Source: JAOAPG01 sp963791575
GTDB taxonomy: Bacteria; Acidobacteriota; Terriglobia; Terriglobales; Acidobacteriaceae
Reading direction: 5' to 3'
Assembly: GCA_963791575.1 (NCBI GenBank)
Contig: CAWBSY010000009.1
Coordinates: forward strand, 1-64,000
Length of the DNA: 64,000 nucleotides
A program made the position numbers and the translations under genes. The stretch's first letter is position 1; each line of letters starts with the position of its first letter. Under the pieces are notes generated by a model that saw only the letters and a list, made by a program, of their open reading frames with translations, had not been told where the DNA came from and made no database searches. Below are positions 1 to 9,234 of this stretch, piece by piece.

Positions 1-1067
1 TGGACCCGACTGTGGCAGCATAGGCGGTATCGGCGATGGATAAATAACCGCCCCCAATGCTGGATACCGTGCAGCAAAGAAGTAGATCGAGTACGCTGGA
101 AAGAAAACCATGGCCGGAACCGAAATCAGCGAGATGACATAAAGCAGGATTGCCAAGATAGTGCATCCGGCTACGACCACAATTGTGATTGTGTACAAAT
201 TCCAGGTAAGGCCGCAGCCTTTCCACCCAGTACCGCGATGGCGCCAAGGCCGCCAACAGGAATCAGCAACACCAGCGCTACGATGACGGCAACGATTCCA
301 AAAACAATGGCTGCTCCAATCGCTAGGACGATCTTCATTCCAATGTATCCAGCGTAGCTGCCCTTTTCCGCTTTCATCATTGCCAGCAATCGCCGCCATC
401 CTTCGAATGCGCTGATATTGTCCAGAGCCATTTGTGGAACCACGAAGTCTTTAGTGAGAACTGTGACAGCAAATGTGACCAGCATGAATGTCACGAATAC
501 GAAAAATAGACAGATTCCGCCCAGGATCAGCGCCACTATATGCTCGCGTGGCTGTTTCAGCCACCCCAAAACAAGAACAAATCCCACGGAAATGCCGATC
601 AGAATCACCATGCCGCCCGTCGTGATTAGCATGAACAGAATCTGCCAAACAAAATAACGCAACCCAGCAGCGTGTCTGCGGCGCCAAAACTGCCGGATGC
701 GGCACTCCTTTGCAATCACACTGTCGAACAAAACGAACCGCATCATGCTATTCAAGTAGATGAACAGTACGAAAAGCACAATGCCGGAAACAATCAAAAA
801 TGCGACCAGCAAGGCCAGAGTGGCTGGATCCAGATGCGGGTGGTTTGGAAAATTAAAGTTGGGCGGCGCTGACTCGGCAAAACGATGCGACCCATGGCCG
901 CTATAGCCTTGAAAGTTAGGCACGCTGCAGCCACCCGAACTCATCTCACCCGCGAGAAATCCGACCAGTGCAAGCTTGGCCCATTGCGCAGCCCGAAAGG
1001 GCTTTAGAAGTTGCTGCGTGGTGTGCTGGAAAGCTGGCTGAATCGCGTCGACAGCAGAAATCGGCAA
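1..1067 (-). CDS. Polytopic membrane protein, uncharacterised family (frameshifted, 3' end outside window)
   Basis: The product has an N-terminal cytoplasmic stretch with the motif ISAVDAIQPAF, then several hydrophobic segments, as in a conserved acidobacterial membrane protein family (possibly DUF7544; recalled, not searched). I chose the TTG at 1067 because GAGGT lies six bases upstream and the homologous region begins here; the open frame itself runs further upstream. Near position 215-225 the frame is lost by one base. Reading on in the next frame gives a coherent hydrophobic C-terminus (GLTWNLYTITIVVV, then FFAARYPALG) that runs off the window at base 1. Function is unknown; membrane location is clear. 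Confidence 0.7.
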
Positions 1068-1105
1068 GCAAGCACCTCGCGGACAAAATATCCTCGGATG
1101 GGAGC

Positions 1106-1134
1106 AAGGTACAGCCAATCGGTCGCGAGGTCAA
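1106..1134 (-). promoter_or_regulatory. Possible sigma-70-type promoter for the membrane protein gene
   Basis: On the minus strand TTGACC and TACCTT are separated by 17 bases, about 40 bases upstream of the chosen TTG start. The -35 match is good and the -10 is weak. This is a sequence-only prediction. Confidence 0.35.
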
Positions 1135-1181
1135 CGGGGAAACCCTGCTTGAATGCCCAAGAGCGGCACTTCGAAAACCCC

Positions 1182-1215
1182 TGCAAAAAAATAAGCCGGG
1201 GATCACAACCCCGGC
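1182..1215 (-). terminator. Rho-independent terminator (minus strand)
   Basis: A 7-bp GC stem (GCCGGGG at 1195-1201, CCCCGGC at 1209-1215) with a 7-base loop is followed on the minus strand by TTATTTTTTT. It lies downstream of the permease gene ending at 1375 and probably ends that transcript. The rest of 1068-1374 shows only a candidate promoter and no convincing gene. Confidence 0.8.
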
Positions 1216-1374
1216 CTGGAAGACTTCTTTGCTGAGCAGTGATCGCATAAATCGTCATGGTTCCGTCTTTGTTGAGTCTGCCGTCCAGTTTGCGAATGCC
1301 AGTGGTATAAGTCGGCACAGGATAACCATCGATCTCTAATCGGATTAACCTAATCAGGAGAATGCACCTTGCGT

Positions 1375-2631
1375 TTACTCGTACCGCAAAGCCTCGACCG
1401 GGTCGAGTTTCGAGGCCTTCAATGCGGGAACCAATCCGCTGATCACACCCACAATCAGCAGAACAAATGTCGAGAGCATTATTGTGAGCAAGGAAATGTG
1501 CAGGTGTATGTCGCCTCGTCCCGAATCATCTTCGAACAACGGCCCCATTAATGGAAGGGTGCCCACCGCCGCTGCGACAGCGTAGGAAATCAAAACTCCG
1601 ATAACTCCGCCCAGCAGCATGATCAAAAGTGTTTCCGCAAGAAACTGCAATTTGATGTGAATCTTCTTCGCGCCCAGCGCGCGTCGCAAACCAATTTCGC
1701 GGATGCGTTCGTCCACCGACACCAGCATGATGTTCATCACCCCCACGCCGCCAATGCCGAGTGTCAACGTCCCCACAAAAGTCAGCAGCACCTGCAAACC
1801 AATCGTCAGCGCATCGATCACTGGACGAAACTCATCACGTCCGAACATTTGAATTGCCTTGGGATCAGTCGGCGAAAACTGCTGTCGAGTCGCGACTGCC
1901 GCCAACACCTGCGCCATTGCGCGTTTTTCAAATTGCGGAGCGATTGGCGCAAAGATCAGCACTGCCGCGTAACGTGTATCCCAAAGATCACTCGCCGCTG
2001 AATATGGAATCCAAACCGATTCGTCATCGCTGGAAAAATAATTGCTCATCTGGATCTTGCGCTGCATGACACCAATCACAGTGAAGCGCACACCGCCGAT
2101 GGCAACTGTCTCACCCACCGCAGGCCGCCCGCTGAACAGCTGCTCACGGATTCTTCCTCCGAGAAAGCATACCCGCCGCCGTTCAATTTCATCGGTGCTG
2201 TCAATCCAGCGGCCTTCCATCGGGACCTCATTGCGCATCTCGCCATACTCAGGACAAACTCCGCGAATCGCCGCCGTCCCAACCATGCGATCCTCATAAG
2301 CGATCCCCGGGCGGCGCACTGTCTCACGGCAAACGTGTTTAACAAGCGGAGCCGTAGCCTTCACCATGTCAACATCCGCCTGCTCGAACACAACTTTTTT
2401 ACCGGCACGCTGACCGCCCGGTTGTTCGCTGGTTTGCTGCGGCCAGCAGATGACAGCACTTTTTCCAAAAGCGTCGAATCCGGCAACCAGTATCTGGCGA
2501 AAGCTGCTGCCATACGCGATTAGCAGCGTGACCGTAGCGATACCCCAGATGATTCCTAGCATGGTAAGCATGCTGCGGGTGTAGTTGCGCTTAAGCGCGA
2601 CCCAAGCTTCGAGAATAATTTCAATCAACAT
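1375..2631 (-). CDS. MacB/FtsX-type ABC transporter permease
   Basis: This 418-residue protein has the MacB layout: an N-terminal membrane helix after a short basic start (TRSMLTMLGIIWGIATVTLL), a periplasmic MacB_PCD-like domain of about 230 residues, then three C-terminal FtsX helices with the family signature GVGVMNIMLVSVDERIREIG and the closing motif KASKLDPVEALRYE. Such permeases pair with a LolD/MacB ATPase to move substrates or work on the periplasmic side. No ATPase gene is adjacent. The preceding gene (2709-3968) encodes a second permease in the same direction, so the two probably form a heterodimeric pair transcribed together. A family A palindromic element fills most of the gap between them. 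Confidence 0.93.
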   Translation of the reverse strand: MLIEIILEAWVALKRNYTRSMLTMLGIIWGIATVTLLIAYGSSFRQILVAGFDAFGKSAVICWPQQTSEQPGGQRAGKKVVFEQADVDMVKATAPLVKHVCRETVRRPGIAYEDRMVGTAAIRGVCPEYGEMRNEVPMEGRWIDSTDEIERRRVCFLGGRIREQLFSGRPAVGETVAIGGVRFTVIGVMQRKIQMSNYFSSDDESVWIPYSAASDLWDTRYAAVLIFAPIAPQFEKRAMAQVLAAVATRQQFSPTDPKAIQMFGRDEFRPVIDALTIGLQVLLTFVGTLTLGIGGVGVMNIMLVSVDERIREIGLRRALGAKKIHIKLQFLAETLLIMLLGGVIGVLISYAVAAAVGTLPLMGPLFEDDSGRGDIHLHISLLTIMLSTFVLLIVGVISGLVPALKASKLDPVEALRYE

Positions 2632-2636
2632 TGGTC

Positions 2637-2685
2637 ACGTAGGGACAGCCGCCCTCGGCTGTCCGGTCGAGCGTAGTTCGACAAA
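2637..2685 (+). repeat. Palindromic element A1 (two hairpins)
   Basis: GTAGGGACAGCC begins the first hairpin (GGACAGCCG, loop CCCT, CGGCTGTCC). The second hairpin is GTCGA...TCGAC with an imperfect inner part. The element occupies most of the 77-bp gap between the two permease genes. Confidence 0.8.
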
Positions 2686-2708
2686 GCCTTCCGGCGCAAA
2701 GGCTAGAT

Positions 2709-3968
2709 TTACCCGCCCGCCTCAAACCGCAACGCCTCAATTGGATCAATCGAAGCCGCTCTCCTCGCCGGATACAGCGCCGAAGCCACTGCAATGAATC
2801 CCAGCAATGAACACGCGAGCAATCCTGACTCCCACGTCGGAAGCAAGCCCGCAAAGAAATCCGGCATTGGCAGCAAATTCACCAGCCAGCAGAGTCCGTA
2901 TGCAACACCTAATCCGATACCGCCACTCAAAAACGCAATCAGCAGCGCTTCAATAAAAAATTGTTTCAGGATCGTATGCGCCGGAGCGCCCAGCGCCTTA
3001 CGCACGCCAATCTCGCGAGTTCGCTCGCGCACCGCGACCATCATCACGTTCATCACGCCGAGTCCGCCAAGGAAAAGCGTGACGATGCCCACCGCTCCTA
3101 AAAAATATTTCATGCCATCCGTCATTTGCCGGAAGGCCTTCGCCTCCTGCACCGTATCCCAGATGGGGCAAGCCTCTTTATCCAGGGGATCGAAGTTATG
3201 CATCTTTGCCAGCACAGCGCGCACTTCGCGCTTGCAAGCCTCATGTTGCTCAACCGATTTCGGAGTGACCAGCAGCTGATCGAAAGTAGTCGGTGTTCCC
3301 GGCGGCTTATCCGGAAAATCCCGCCGCATCGCACCAAAAGGAACAAAAACTTTATTCACATCCCATCCGTCATAGCTGGAGTCTTGTTTCTTTTTCGCCA
3401 TGACCCCGATCACTACGAAAGGAAAGTCGTTGAGATAAATGTTTTGTCCAATCGCATCGCGTCCTTGAAAAAGCTGCTTCGCCGCATCGCTTCCAAGAAA
3501 AGCAACCCTGCGTCCCTCGCGGGTGTCGTCCCACGTATAGAAGCGTCCCTGGCCCACTCCAAGACTGCGAATCTCCTGAAAGGGAGGCTGCGAGCCAGTA
3601 ATCAGAAAAGCCGCATTGTTGTAATTGCTGTGAATGCGAACGTCTTCCTGCTCCAGTTCCGGAATCGCATACTCACAATCGGGAGCCTCCGCCTGCACCG
3701 CGGGAACATCAGGATCTTCCCAATGCACAACGCGTCCTGCCCGCGCTCCACCGGCCTGTAAGCTGGTCCGACCATGAAAGACGATCATCACGTCCTTGCC
3801 AAGAGTTTTGGCCTGCGCTTCCTGTCCCTTCTCTAACCCTTCGCCCGCCGCCACCATCAACACAATCGAAACAATTCCCCACGCAATGCCGAACATCGTA
3901 AGAAACGTGCGCAACTTGTGCGCCCACATGGTGCGCAACACATCGCCAATGAGATCCCGAAGAACCAT
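2709..3968 (-). CDS. MacB/FtsX-type ABC transporter permease
   Basis: This 419-residue MacB-like permease has an N-terminal helix (LRTFLTMFGIAWGIVSIVLM), a periplasmic MacB_PCD-type domain, and C-terminal FtsX helices starting near VGIVTLFLGGLGVMNVM. The signature RERTREIGVRKALGAPAH and the end motif RRAASIDPIEALRFE are intact. It is upstream in transcription of the permease at 1375-2631, and the two are probably subunits of one transporter whose ATPase is encoded elsewhere. The start ATG at 3968 is the natural one, at the first hydrophobic block. The substrate cannot be told from sequence. Confidence 0.93.
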   Translation of the reverse strand: MVLRDLIGDVLRTMWAHKLRTFLTMFGIAWGIVSIVLMVAAGEGLEKGQEAQAKTLGKDVMIVFHGRTSLQAGGARAGRVVHWEDPDVPAVQAEAPDCEYAIPELEQEDVRIHSNYNNAAFLITGSQPPFQEIRSLGVGQGRFYTWDDTREGRRVAFLGSDAAKQLFQGRDAIGQNIYLNDFPFVVIGVMAKKKQDSSYDGWDVNKVFVPFGAMRRDFPDKPPGTPTTFDQLLVTPKSVEQHEACKREVRAVLAKMHNFDPLDKEACPIWDTVQEAKAFRQMTDGMKYFLGAVGIVTLFLGGLGVMNVMMVAVRERTREIGVRKALGAPAHTILKQFFIEALLIAFLSGGIGLGVAYGLCWLVNLLPMPDFFAGLLPTWESGLLACSLLGFIAVASALYPARRAASIDPIEALRFEAGG

Positions 3969-4163
3969 TTCGTAATAGCCCGTCTATTGGACGCGGGCCT
4001 CGAAGGAACGTAAGCCGAAGTCAGACCTACTTCCTGTGAGAGATACGAACAGAGGAGGGAATTTGTTGCAGGAATAATCTACTTAATCCGTTCTATATCT
4101 CAGGTGAACAGTGGCGCTCCAAAAGCTTCGCGGCTGGTTTGTGGATGAGTCTAAAATAGCCTC

Positions 4164-5349
4164 GTGCTGGCCAATCGCTTCGAATTCGCGCCTGATTGCG
4201 ATACTGAATTCTTTTCAGCGATTCCCGATTTGCCGGCCGTCTTCCTGCTTCGGGGCGATGATCCTCAGTCTGAACCTTACGTCAGCAAAACCGCCAATCT
4301 CCGCCGACGAATTCAGCGATTACTAGGCGTATCTGCAGAACACAGCAAGAAGCTGAACCTGCGCGATCGGGTTCGCTGGATTGAGTACACATCCACTGGC
4401 TCCGATTTTGAATCTGGATTCCTTCTCTACAAGCTCCTGCGCTCTGCCTTTCCGAAAACTTACAGTGATCGCCTGCGTTTACGTTTTGCGCCGTTAATAA
4501 AGCTACACCTCGAAAACCAGTTTCCCAGAGCCTCCGTCACAATAAAAATCTCTCGCAGCGGACGAGCGCTCTATTACGGTCCCTTTCCCTCAAGAACCTT
4601 TGCCGAGAAGTTCGCCAGCGACTCGCTCGACTTCTTCAAGATGCGCCGCTGCGTCGAGGACCTGCATCCCGATCCCGCATTTCCCGGCTGTATTTATTCC
4701 GAGATGAAGATGTGCCTGGCGCCATGTTTTAAGGGCTGTAGCGACGCGGAATACGAAGCCGAAGTTGCCCGTGTTCAAGCCATGTTCGACAGCAACGGTG
4801 ACTCTACACTGCGTGAACTTTTCGCTGAACGCGATCAGGCTTCGGCAAATTTGGATTTCGAAAATGCTGCTGCGCTGCATGGACGCATTGAAAAGCTGAA
4901 ACCTGTACTGAGCCAGGTTCCGGAGATTGTGCACCGGATCGACCGTCTTTCCGGTTTAATTGTGCAGCCCTCTGCTAATGCCGGACTCTGTTGCATTGTT
5001 CCGAATCGAAGCGGCGCAAATCTGCGGCCCCATGCTGTTGCAGATTAAAATTACAGGGCACGCTAAGTCGCAGTCGATGGAAGCGCGCGTACAGGACGTC
5101 CTTGAAACTACTCAATACGACAAGCTCAAAACTGCAACTGAAGTTATGGAGCATTTGGCCATCTTGAAACGTTGGTATTATCGCAGCAATCGAATCGGCG
5201 AAATCTTCTTTGCCGACGACAAAAACATCTTGCCCATGCGAAGAATCGTGCGAGGAATCTCGCGTGTGTACCGGGGAGAGAAACTGCAACCAGAGCCGGA
5301 GAGTTTACAATCATCCGTTAACATTTCAACGCGGCCGGATATTCGATAA
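4164..5349 (+). CDS. UvrC-like GIY-YIG nuclease domain protein with UVR motif (one frameshift)
   Basis: The N-terminal 90 residues match the UvrC/Cho GIY-YIG fold: PAVFLLRGDD corresponds to the GIY strand, YVSKTANLRRRIQRLL to the YIG strand and its following arginine helix. A UVR-type helical segment follows (LRELFAERDQASANLDFENA). UvrC cuts DNA beside UvrB-bound lesions, but this protein lacks the C-terminal endonuclease and HhH parts of full UvrC (about 600 residues) and instead has about 110 unmatched residues. Start is GTG at 4164. One extra base near 4980 breaks the frame; the tail from SVALFRIEAAQICGP is in the next frame. It is probably an accessory repair nuclease; activity is an inference. 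Confidence 0.8.
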
Positions 5350-5423
5350 AGCAAAGCTACAATGCGAAAACTACTGCGAGTTGAAGGTAGACTGCGCGAT
5401 ATAACGAAGGGTAAGTTAAGCCA

Positions 5424-5909
5424 ATGAAAGATGACTCTGGCAAAATTCTGCGCGAACATTTAGTCGAACTGCTGAAGGGCGGCGGGGCGCATGCTAAATT
5501 CGAAGACGCTGTCAAGGACTTGCCCCCTGAACTACGCGGACGCAGGCCATCAGGCTTTCCGCATTCTCCATGGATGCTTCTAGAGCATTTGCGCATTGGA
5601 CAAACGGATATTCTCGAATTTAGCCGCAATCCAAAACATGTCTCGCCCGAATGGCCGGAAGGTTACTGGCCAAAAGACGAAAAGCCACCCCGGACGGCAG
5701 CATGGGGCGAGAGCATCAAAAAGTTCCACGCCGATTTAAATGAGATGCAAAAACTCGTGGCGAATCCCGACACCGATTTATACGCGCAGATCCCGTGGGG
5801 AGACGGCCAAACCATTTTGCGCGAGGCCCTGCTCATGGCGGATCACAACGCCTACCATGTGGCGCAATTGATCGATGTGCGACGGCTGCTGGGTGCCTGG
5901 GATAAGTGA
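5424..5909 (+). CDS. DinB-like family protein
   Basis: This 161-residue all-helical protein has the DinB/DinB_2 histidine pattern, with LLEHLRIGQTDILEF in helix 2 and LMADHNAYHVAQLIDVRRLLG near the end. The histidines would bind a divalent metal, as in YfiT/DinB-like putative metal-dependent hydrolases or thiol transferases. Substrate is unknown for this subgroup. It has its own ATG with AAGGGTAAG about 13 bases upstream and stands alone on the plus strand. Its 3' end converges with the minus-strand gene that follows. Confidence 0.9.
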   Translation: MKDDSGKILREHLVELLKGGGAHAKFEDAVKDLPPELRGRRPSGFPHSPWMLLEHLRIGQTDILEFSRNPKHVSPEWPEGYWPKDEKPPRTAAWGESIKKFHADLNEMQKLVANPDTDLYAQIPWGDGQTILREALLMADHNAYHVAQLIDVRRLLGAWDK

Positions 5910-7583
5910 GAGCGTAGGGCGGACACTCTCGTCTGTTCCACACGCTTTACGCTACTTCTTGGTTTGCAGCTCGGTAAACCTTCCCTCGTCGGCCGCTTTC
6001 GAAAGACAGGCTTTAGATTTGTGCGCCACCGTTCATCGATTCCAATCAGCGTCCAACAAATCTTTGGCGAGAAGTATCGCAGTAATGTGTCTGTAGCAGG
6101 ATGAACGCGCAACGCTGGTGCCACAAGAAACAGCAACGGATCTTCCGTTGAAAGCTCCTTTCCCTGAAAGTATCCAAACTTTTGGAACTCGCCGCGTTCG
6201 TGATGCCACGCCACTCGGGCCCAATAATCCAGTCCCTGCAATGGCAGATGAATATCTTCATCCGCTTTCAATTCGACCACCGCAAGCCGTCCTTCGTGGG
6301 TGGTGGTAAGTACGTCGATCATCGCGCGGTCCGACGCAGAAAACGCTGGTACTTGCGAATACAAGCAAGCTGCATCTAGTCGACCGTCGAGCGCAGCAAT
6401 ATTTCGCACCGCCAGCGATTCCAGCCAGCGTTCAGGATGCATTCGCCATAAAGGACTGTCGCGAGGACCCTCTGCATGGCGCACTTCTCCAATGCTGTTC
6501 ACTAAGTTTCGGAAGTCGTCTGCATTCTGATCGCATAGCACTCGTTCTTGGGCGCCAACGCCAAACACAATTTCTGTCGTGCTCCGGAAATTGCCGGGCT
6601 CGTGGGCGATTCGGGCTCGGGCAAATTCCAAGCCGTAGCAGCGAAAAGCAATTTCCGCCGGAGATAGCACACAAACTTCTGCTTCCGGCATCAAGTCGCG
6701 AATTTGAGCCAGAGCGGCCCCGAAGCGGTCCCGTGTTGCAGCTTCGTCAGGAGCCTGCACAAGTCGTGTCGCTACATTGCCGCGATCGAAAATGTCGATC
6801 TCGCGTAAGCTGCTTTCGCGTTCATGCAGTTCATACAACTGCCACTTTGCTGCGGAAGGATGCAGATGAGCGATTCGTTCGCGCGTCAACGCTGAACTCT
6901 TAGGCGGTAAGAACAGTTTCAAGCCTTCGATCATGAACTTTCCGGCGTGTGCTTGTCTGCAAACATCGAGCCACAGGATCCCGAATGTGAGCGCCGCATC
7001 GATGGAACCCTGAGTCTCCTGTGAGTTGACGCCTAGAACCGCAAAGCCGGACTGACCCTGCTTCAGCACTCCCCGCGCGTAAATTGGGCCGAAGGATCTT
7101 TCCAAGTCCATTGCTGTGCTGAGTTGGAGAATTGTAGAACTGGGAAAGCGGCGCCCCAGAACTCTGCGAAGCTCTTTTTGATAAGCCACCCGTGCGGCTC
7201 GTTTGGCGACTCGGCGCACGCCTATCGCGCTCTCGGCAGATTTCAAGCTTTGTAGGACGCGTTTGCCCCATTCGTTGAACAGATAATCGAAGGCCTTCAT
7301 TTTTGACTTCGGCATCGAGCACCCGCCGTACAACATTGCGCTCCGCTGACCAAAGATGCAGCAGGCATTTGTTTCGTTCTCCGGAAATAGAGTACTTCGC
7401 TTGCAGTAGGTCGAACGTGACTGCGCCGTCTTCAAGCACCACTGCGCCCCGGGCATCAGCAAGGAAGTCTTCCACGGTGCGAACTAGAGATTCCGGAGTC
7501 ACATTGGAATTGTTGCAGAGCGCCGATTCCTGGTCTGTGACGGGCAACCAATCTGTCCCAAAGCCAGCCGATTTCTGCGGCAA
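5852..7583 (-). CDS. Uncharacterised conserved protein with PD-(D/E)XK-like motif (frameshifted)
   Basis: No named family is recognised. The reconstructed protein is about 550 residues. Its C-terminal third contains MIDVLTTTHEGRLAVVELKA and then LQGLDYWARVAWH. This D...ExK...Q pattern in a beta-strand context fits a PD-(D/E)XK nuclease core. The N-terminal part starts at a TTG (7583). One base is gained near 7210: before it the good frame ends around CRERDRRAPS, after it the protein resumes at AKRAARVAYQKELRRV. As written the frame ends at 5852 and overlaps the dinB-like gene. A second indel in an A-run near 5990 would give the more natural ending TELQTKK with a stop at 5952-5954. It is transcribed divergently from tldD. 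Function is unproven. Confidence 0.7.
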
Positions 7584-7652
7584 CTAAGTTGGTGTGGGAT
7601 AATGAAAATTGCCTGCGGAGTCCTTCGAAAACCGTCCGGCATCTAAACTACC

Positions 7653-9104
7653 GTGGACAAAAATCAATTCTTTTTGCAGCATTATGGCCTTACCGAGCGC
7701 AGCCTTGAACAGTTCCTTGCAGCGGCATTGTCGGCAGGTGGCGACTACGCAGACCTCTACTTTGAATACCTTTCTTCGACTTCTCTGGCCGTGGACGAAT
7801 CGATGGTGAAGTCGGCTTCTCAGGGAATTTCTGCGGGATGCGGGGTGAGGGTTATTTCGGGCGAGCGTACGGGCTATGCGTACACGGACGATCTTTCGCC
7901 TGAACGGATTTTGCATGCGGCACGAACTGCGGCTCTGATTGCCAGCGGCCCGGCTAAGACGCCGGTGGTGGGATTTCAGCAAAAGGCAGCGCGGAGTTTG
8001 TATCCGATTACCCTTCCGTCGGTTGATGCCGAGATTTCCGCCAAGGTGGAACTCGTAATGCGGGCAGACGCTGCGGCTCGAGCTTACGATCCGCGCATTA
8101 AGGAAGTGCGCGCCAGCTATTCGGACGAACTGCGGAACATTCTGGTCGTCGGGTCGGACGGAACTTTGGCGGAAGATTCCCAGCCGCTTGCCCGCATGAA
8201 TGTTTCTTGTATCGCGAAAACTGAAGGCAATTCCGCGCGCGGCAGCTCAGGCGGCGGTGGGCGCGTGGCGCTGGATTTCTTCTTCGGAGAAAAGACTCCG
8301 GAATATTTCGCCAAAGAGTCGTCACGCCAAGCGATTCTGCAACTTGATGCGCGCGAAGCTCCGGCAGGCGAGATGGAAGTTGTTCTCGGTCCAGGATGGC
8401 CGGGCGTACTGTTGCACGAAGCAATTGGTCATGGACTAGAAGCGGATTTCAATCGCAAGCAGACCTCGGCATTCGCTGGATTAATTGGCAAGCGTGTGGC
8501 TAGCGACAAATGCACAATGGTCGATAACGGAACCATGCCGTGGCGGCGCGGGTCGCTGAACGTAGATGATGAGGGCCAGCCAACGCAGAACACCATGCTG
8601 ATCGAAAAGGGAATTCTTAAGGGATATCTGAGCGACAAGCTTTCCGCGCGTCTGATGGGAATGGCCGATACCGGCAACGGACGCCGCGAGAGTTACGAGC
8701 ACATCCCGATGCCGCGCATGACGAATACTTACATGCTGGCCGGGGAGGACGATCCGCAAGACATCATTCGGTCGGTAAAGAATGGTATTTACGCGGTGAA
8801 CTTTGGCGGTGGCCAGGTCGATATCACCAACGGAAAGTTCGTGTTCTCCGCGTCGGAGGCATACATGATCGAAGACGGTCAAATCACCGCGCCGATCAAA
8901 GGCGCAACTCTGATCGGCAACGGGCCGGATGTGTTGACTCGCGTCTCGATGGTCGGCAACGATCTGAAGCTCGACGAAGGCGTGGGCACGTGCGGTAAAG
9001 ATGGACAAGCTGTGCCAGTAGGCGTGGGCATTCCGACCGTCAAGATGGATCGCCTGACCGTGGGTGGAACGGCAAGGAAAGAGGCCGGCGGCTTCATGCA
9101 GTAA
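7653..9104 (+). CDS. tldD: TldD family metalloprotease
   Basis: TldD is the catalytic half of the TldD/TldE (PmbA) cytoplasmic protease, which trims unfolded peptides and processes modified peptides such as microcins in E. coli. At 483 residues the length is normal. The zinc motif HEAIGHGLEAD (HExxxH) lies near residue 255, and the C-terminal beta domain ends in PTVKMDRLTVGGTA, typical of the family. Start is GTG at 7653. The partner gene pmbA follows 130 bases downstream, so the heterodimer is encoded together. The gap holds an inverted repeat of the ACCACGGAGACAC type. Confidence 0.97.
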   Translation: MDKNQFFLQHYGLTERSLEQFLAAALSAGGDYADLYFEYLSSTSLAVDESMVKSASQGISAGCGVRVISGERTGYAYTDDLSPERILHAARTAALIASGPAKTPVVGFQQKAARSLYPITLPSVDAEISAKVELVMRADAAARAYDPRIKEVRASYSDELRNILVVGSDGTLAEDSQPLARMNVSCIAKTEGNSARGSSGGGGRVALDFFFGEKTPEYFAKESSRQAILQLDAREAPAGEMEVVLGPGWPGVLLHEAIGHGLEADFNRKQTSAFAGLIGKRVASDKCTMVDNGTMPWRRGSLNVDDEGQPTQNTMLIEKGILKGYLSDKLSARLMGMADTGNGRRESYEHIPMPRMTNTYMLAGEDDPQDIIRSVKNGIYAVNFGGGQVDITNGKFVFSASEAYMIEDGQITAPIKGATLIGNGPDVLTRVSMVGNDLKLDEGVGTCGKDGQAVPVGVGIPTVKMDRLTVGGTARKEAGGFMQ

Positions 9105-9111
9105 GTCGAAC

Positions 9112-9216
9112 TGCTTTTACCACGGAGACACCGAATCACGGAAAAGCCCAGCTACGTACCAGTAAGAATTTCTTGATCGTTTCCTCTATGTCTCAGTGCT
9201 TCCGTGGTGAATAATA
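9112..9216. repeat. Imperfect inverted repeat, ACCACGGAGACA type
   Basis: TTTTACCACGGAGACACCGA at the left is matched in reverse complement by GTCTCAGTGCTTCCGTGGTG at the right, about 60 bases apart. It fills the tldD-pmbA gap. Related fragments occur near 42331-42366 and 48329-48362. Its nature is unknown. Confidence 0.6.
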
Positions 9217-9234
9217 TTTTGCATTAAGGATTCA

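Noticed and set aside
1216..1374. Short minus-strand open frame upstream of the terminator at 1182-1215
   Set aside because: It would run through the terminator hairpin, and no family or ribosome site supports it.
5905..5945. Possible further palindromic element (GTAGGGCGGACACTCTCGTC)
   Set aside because: Only weak pairing and no clear match to the family A or B arms; perhaps an old remnant.
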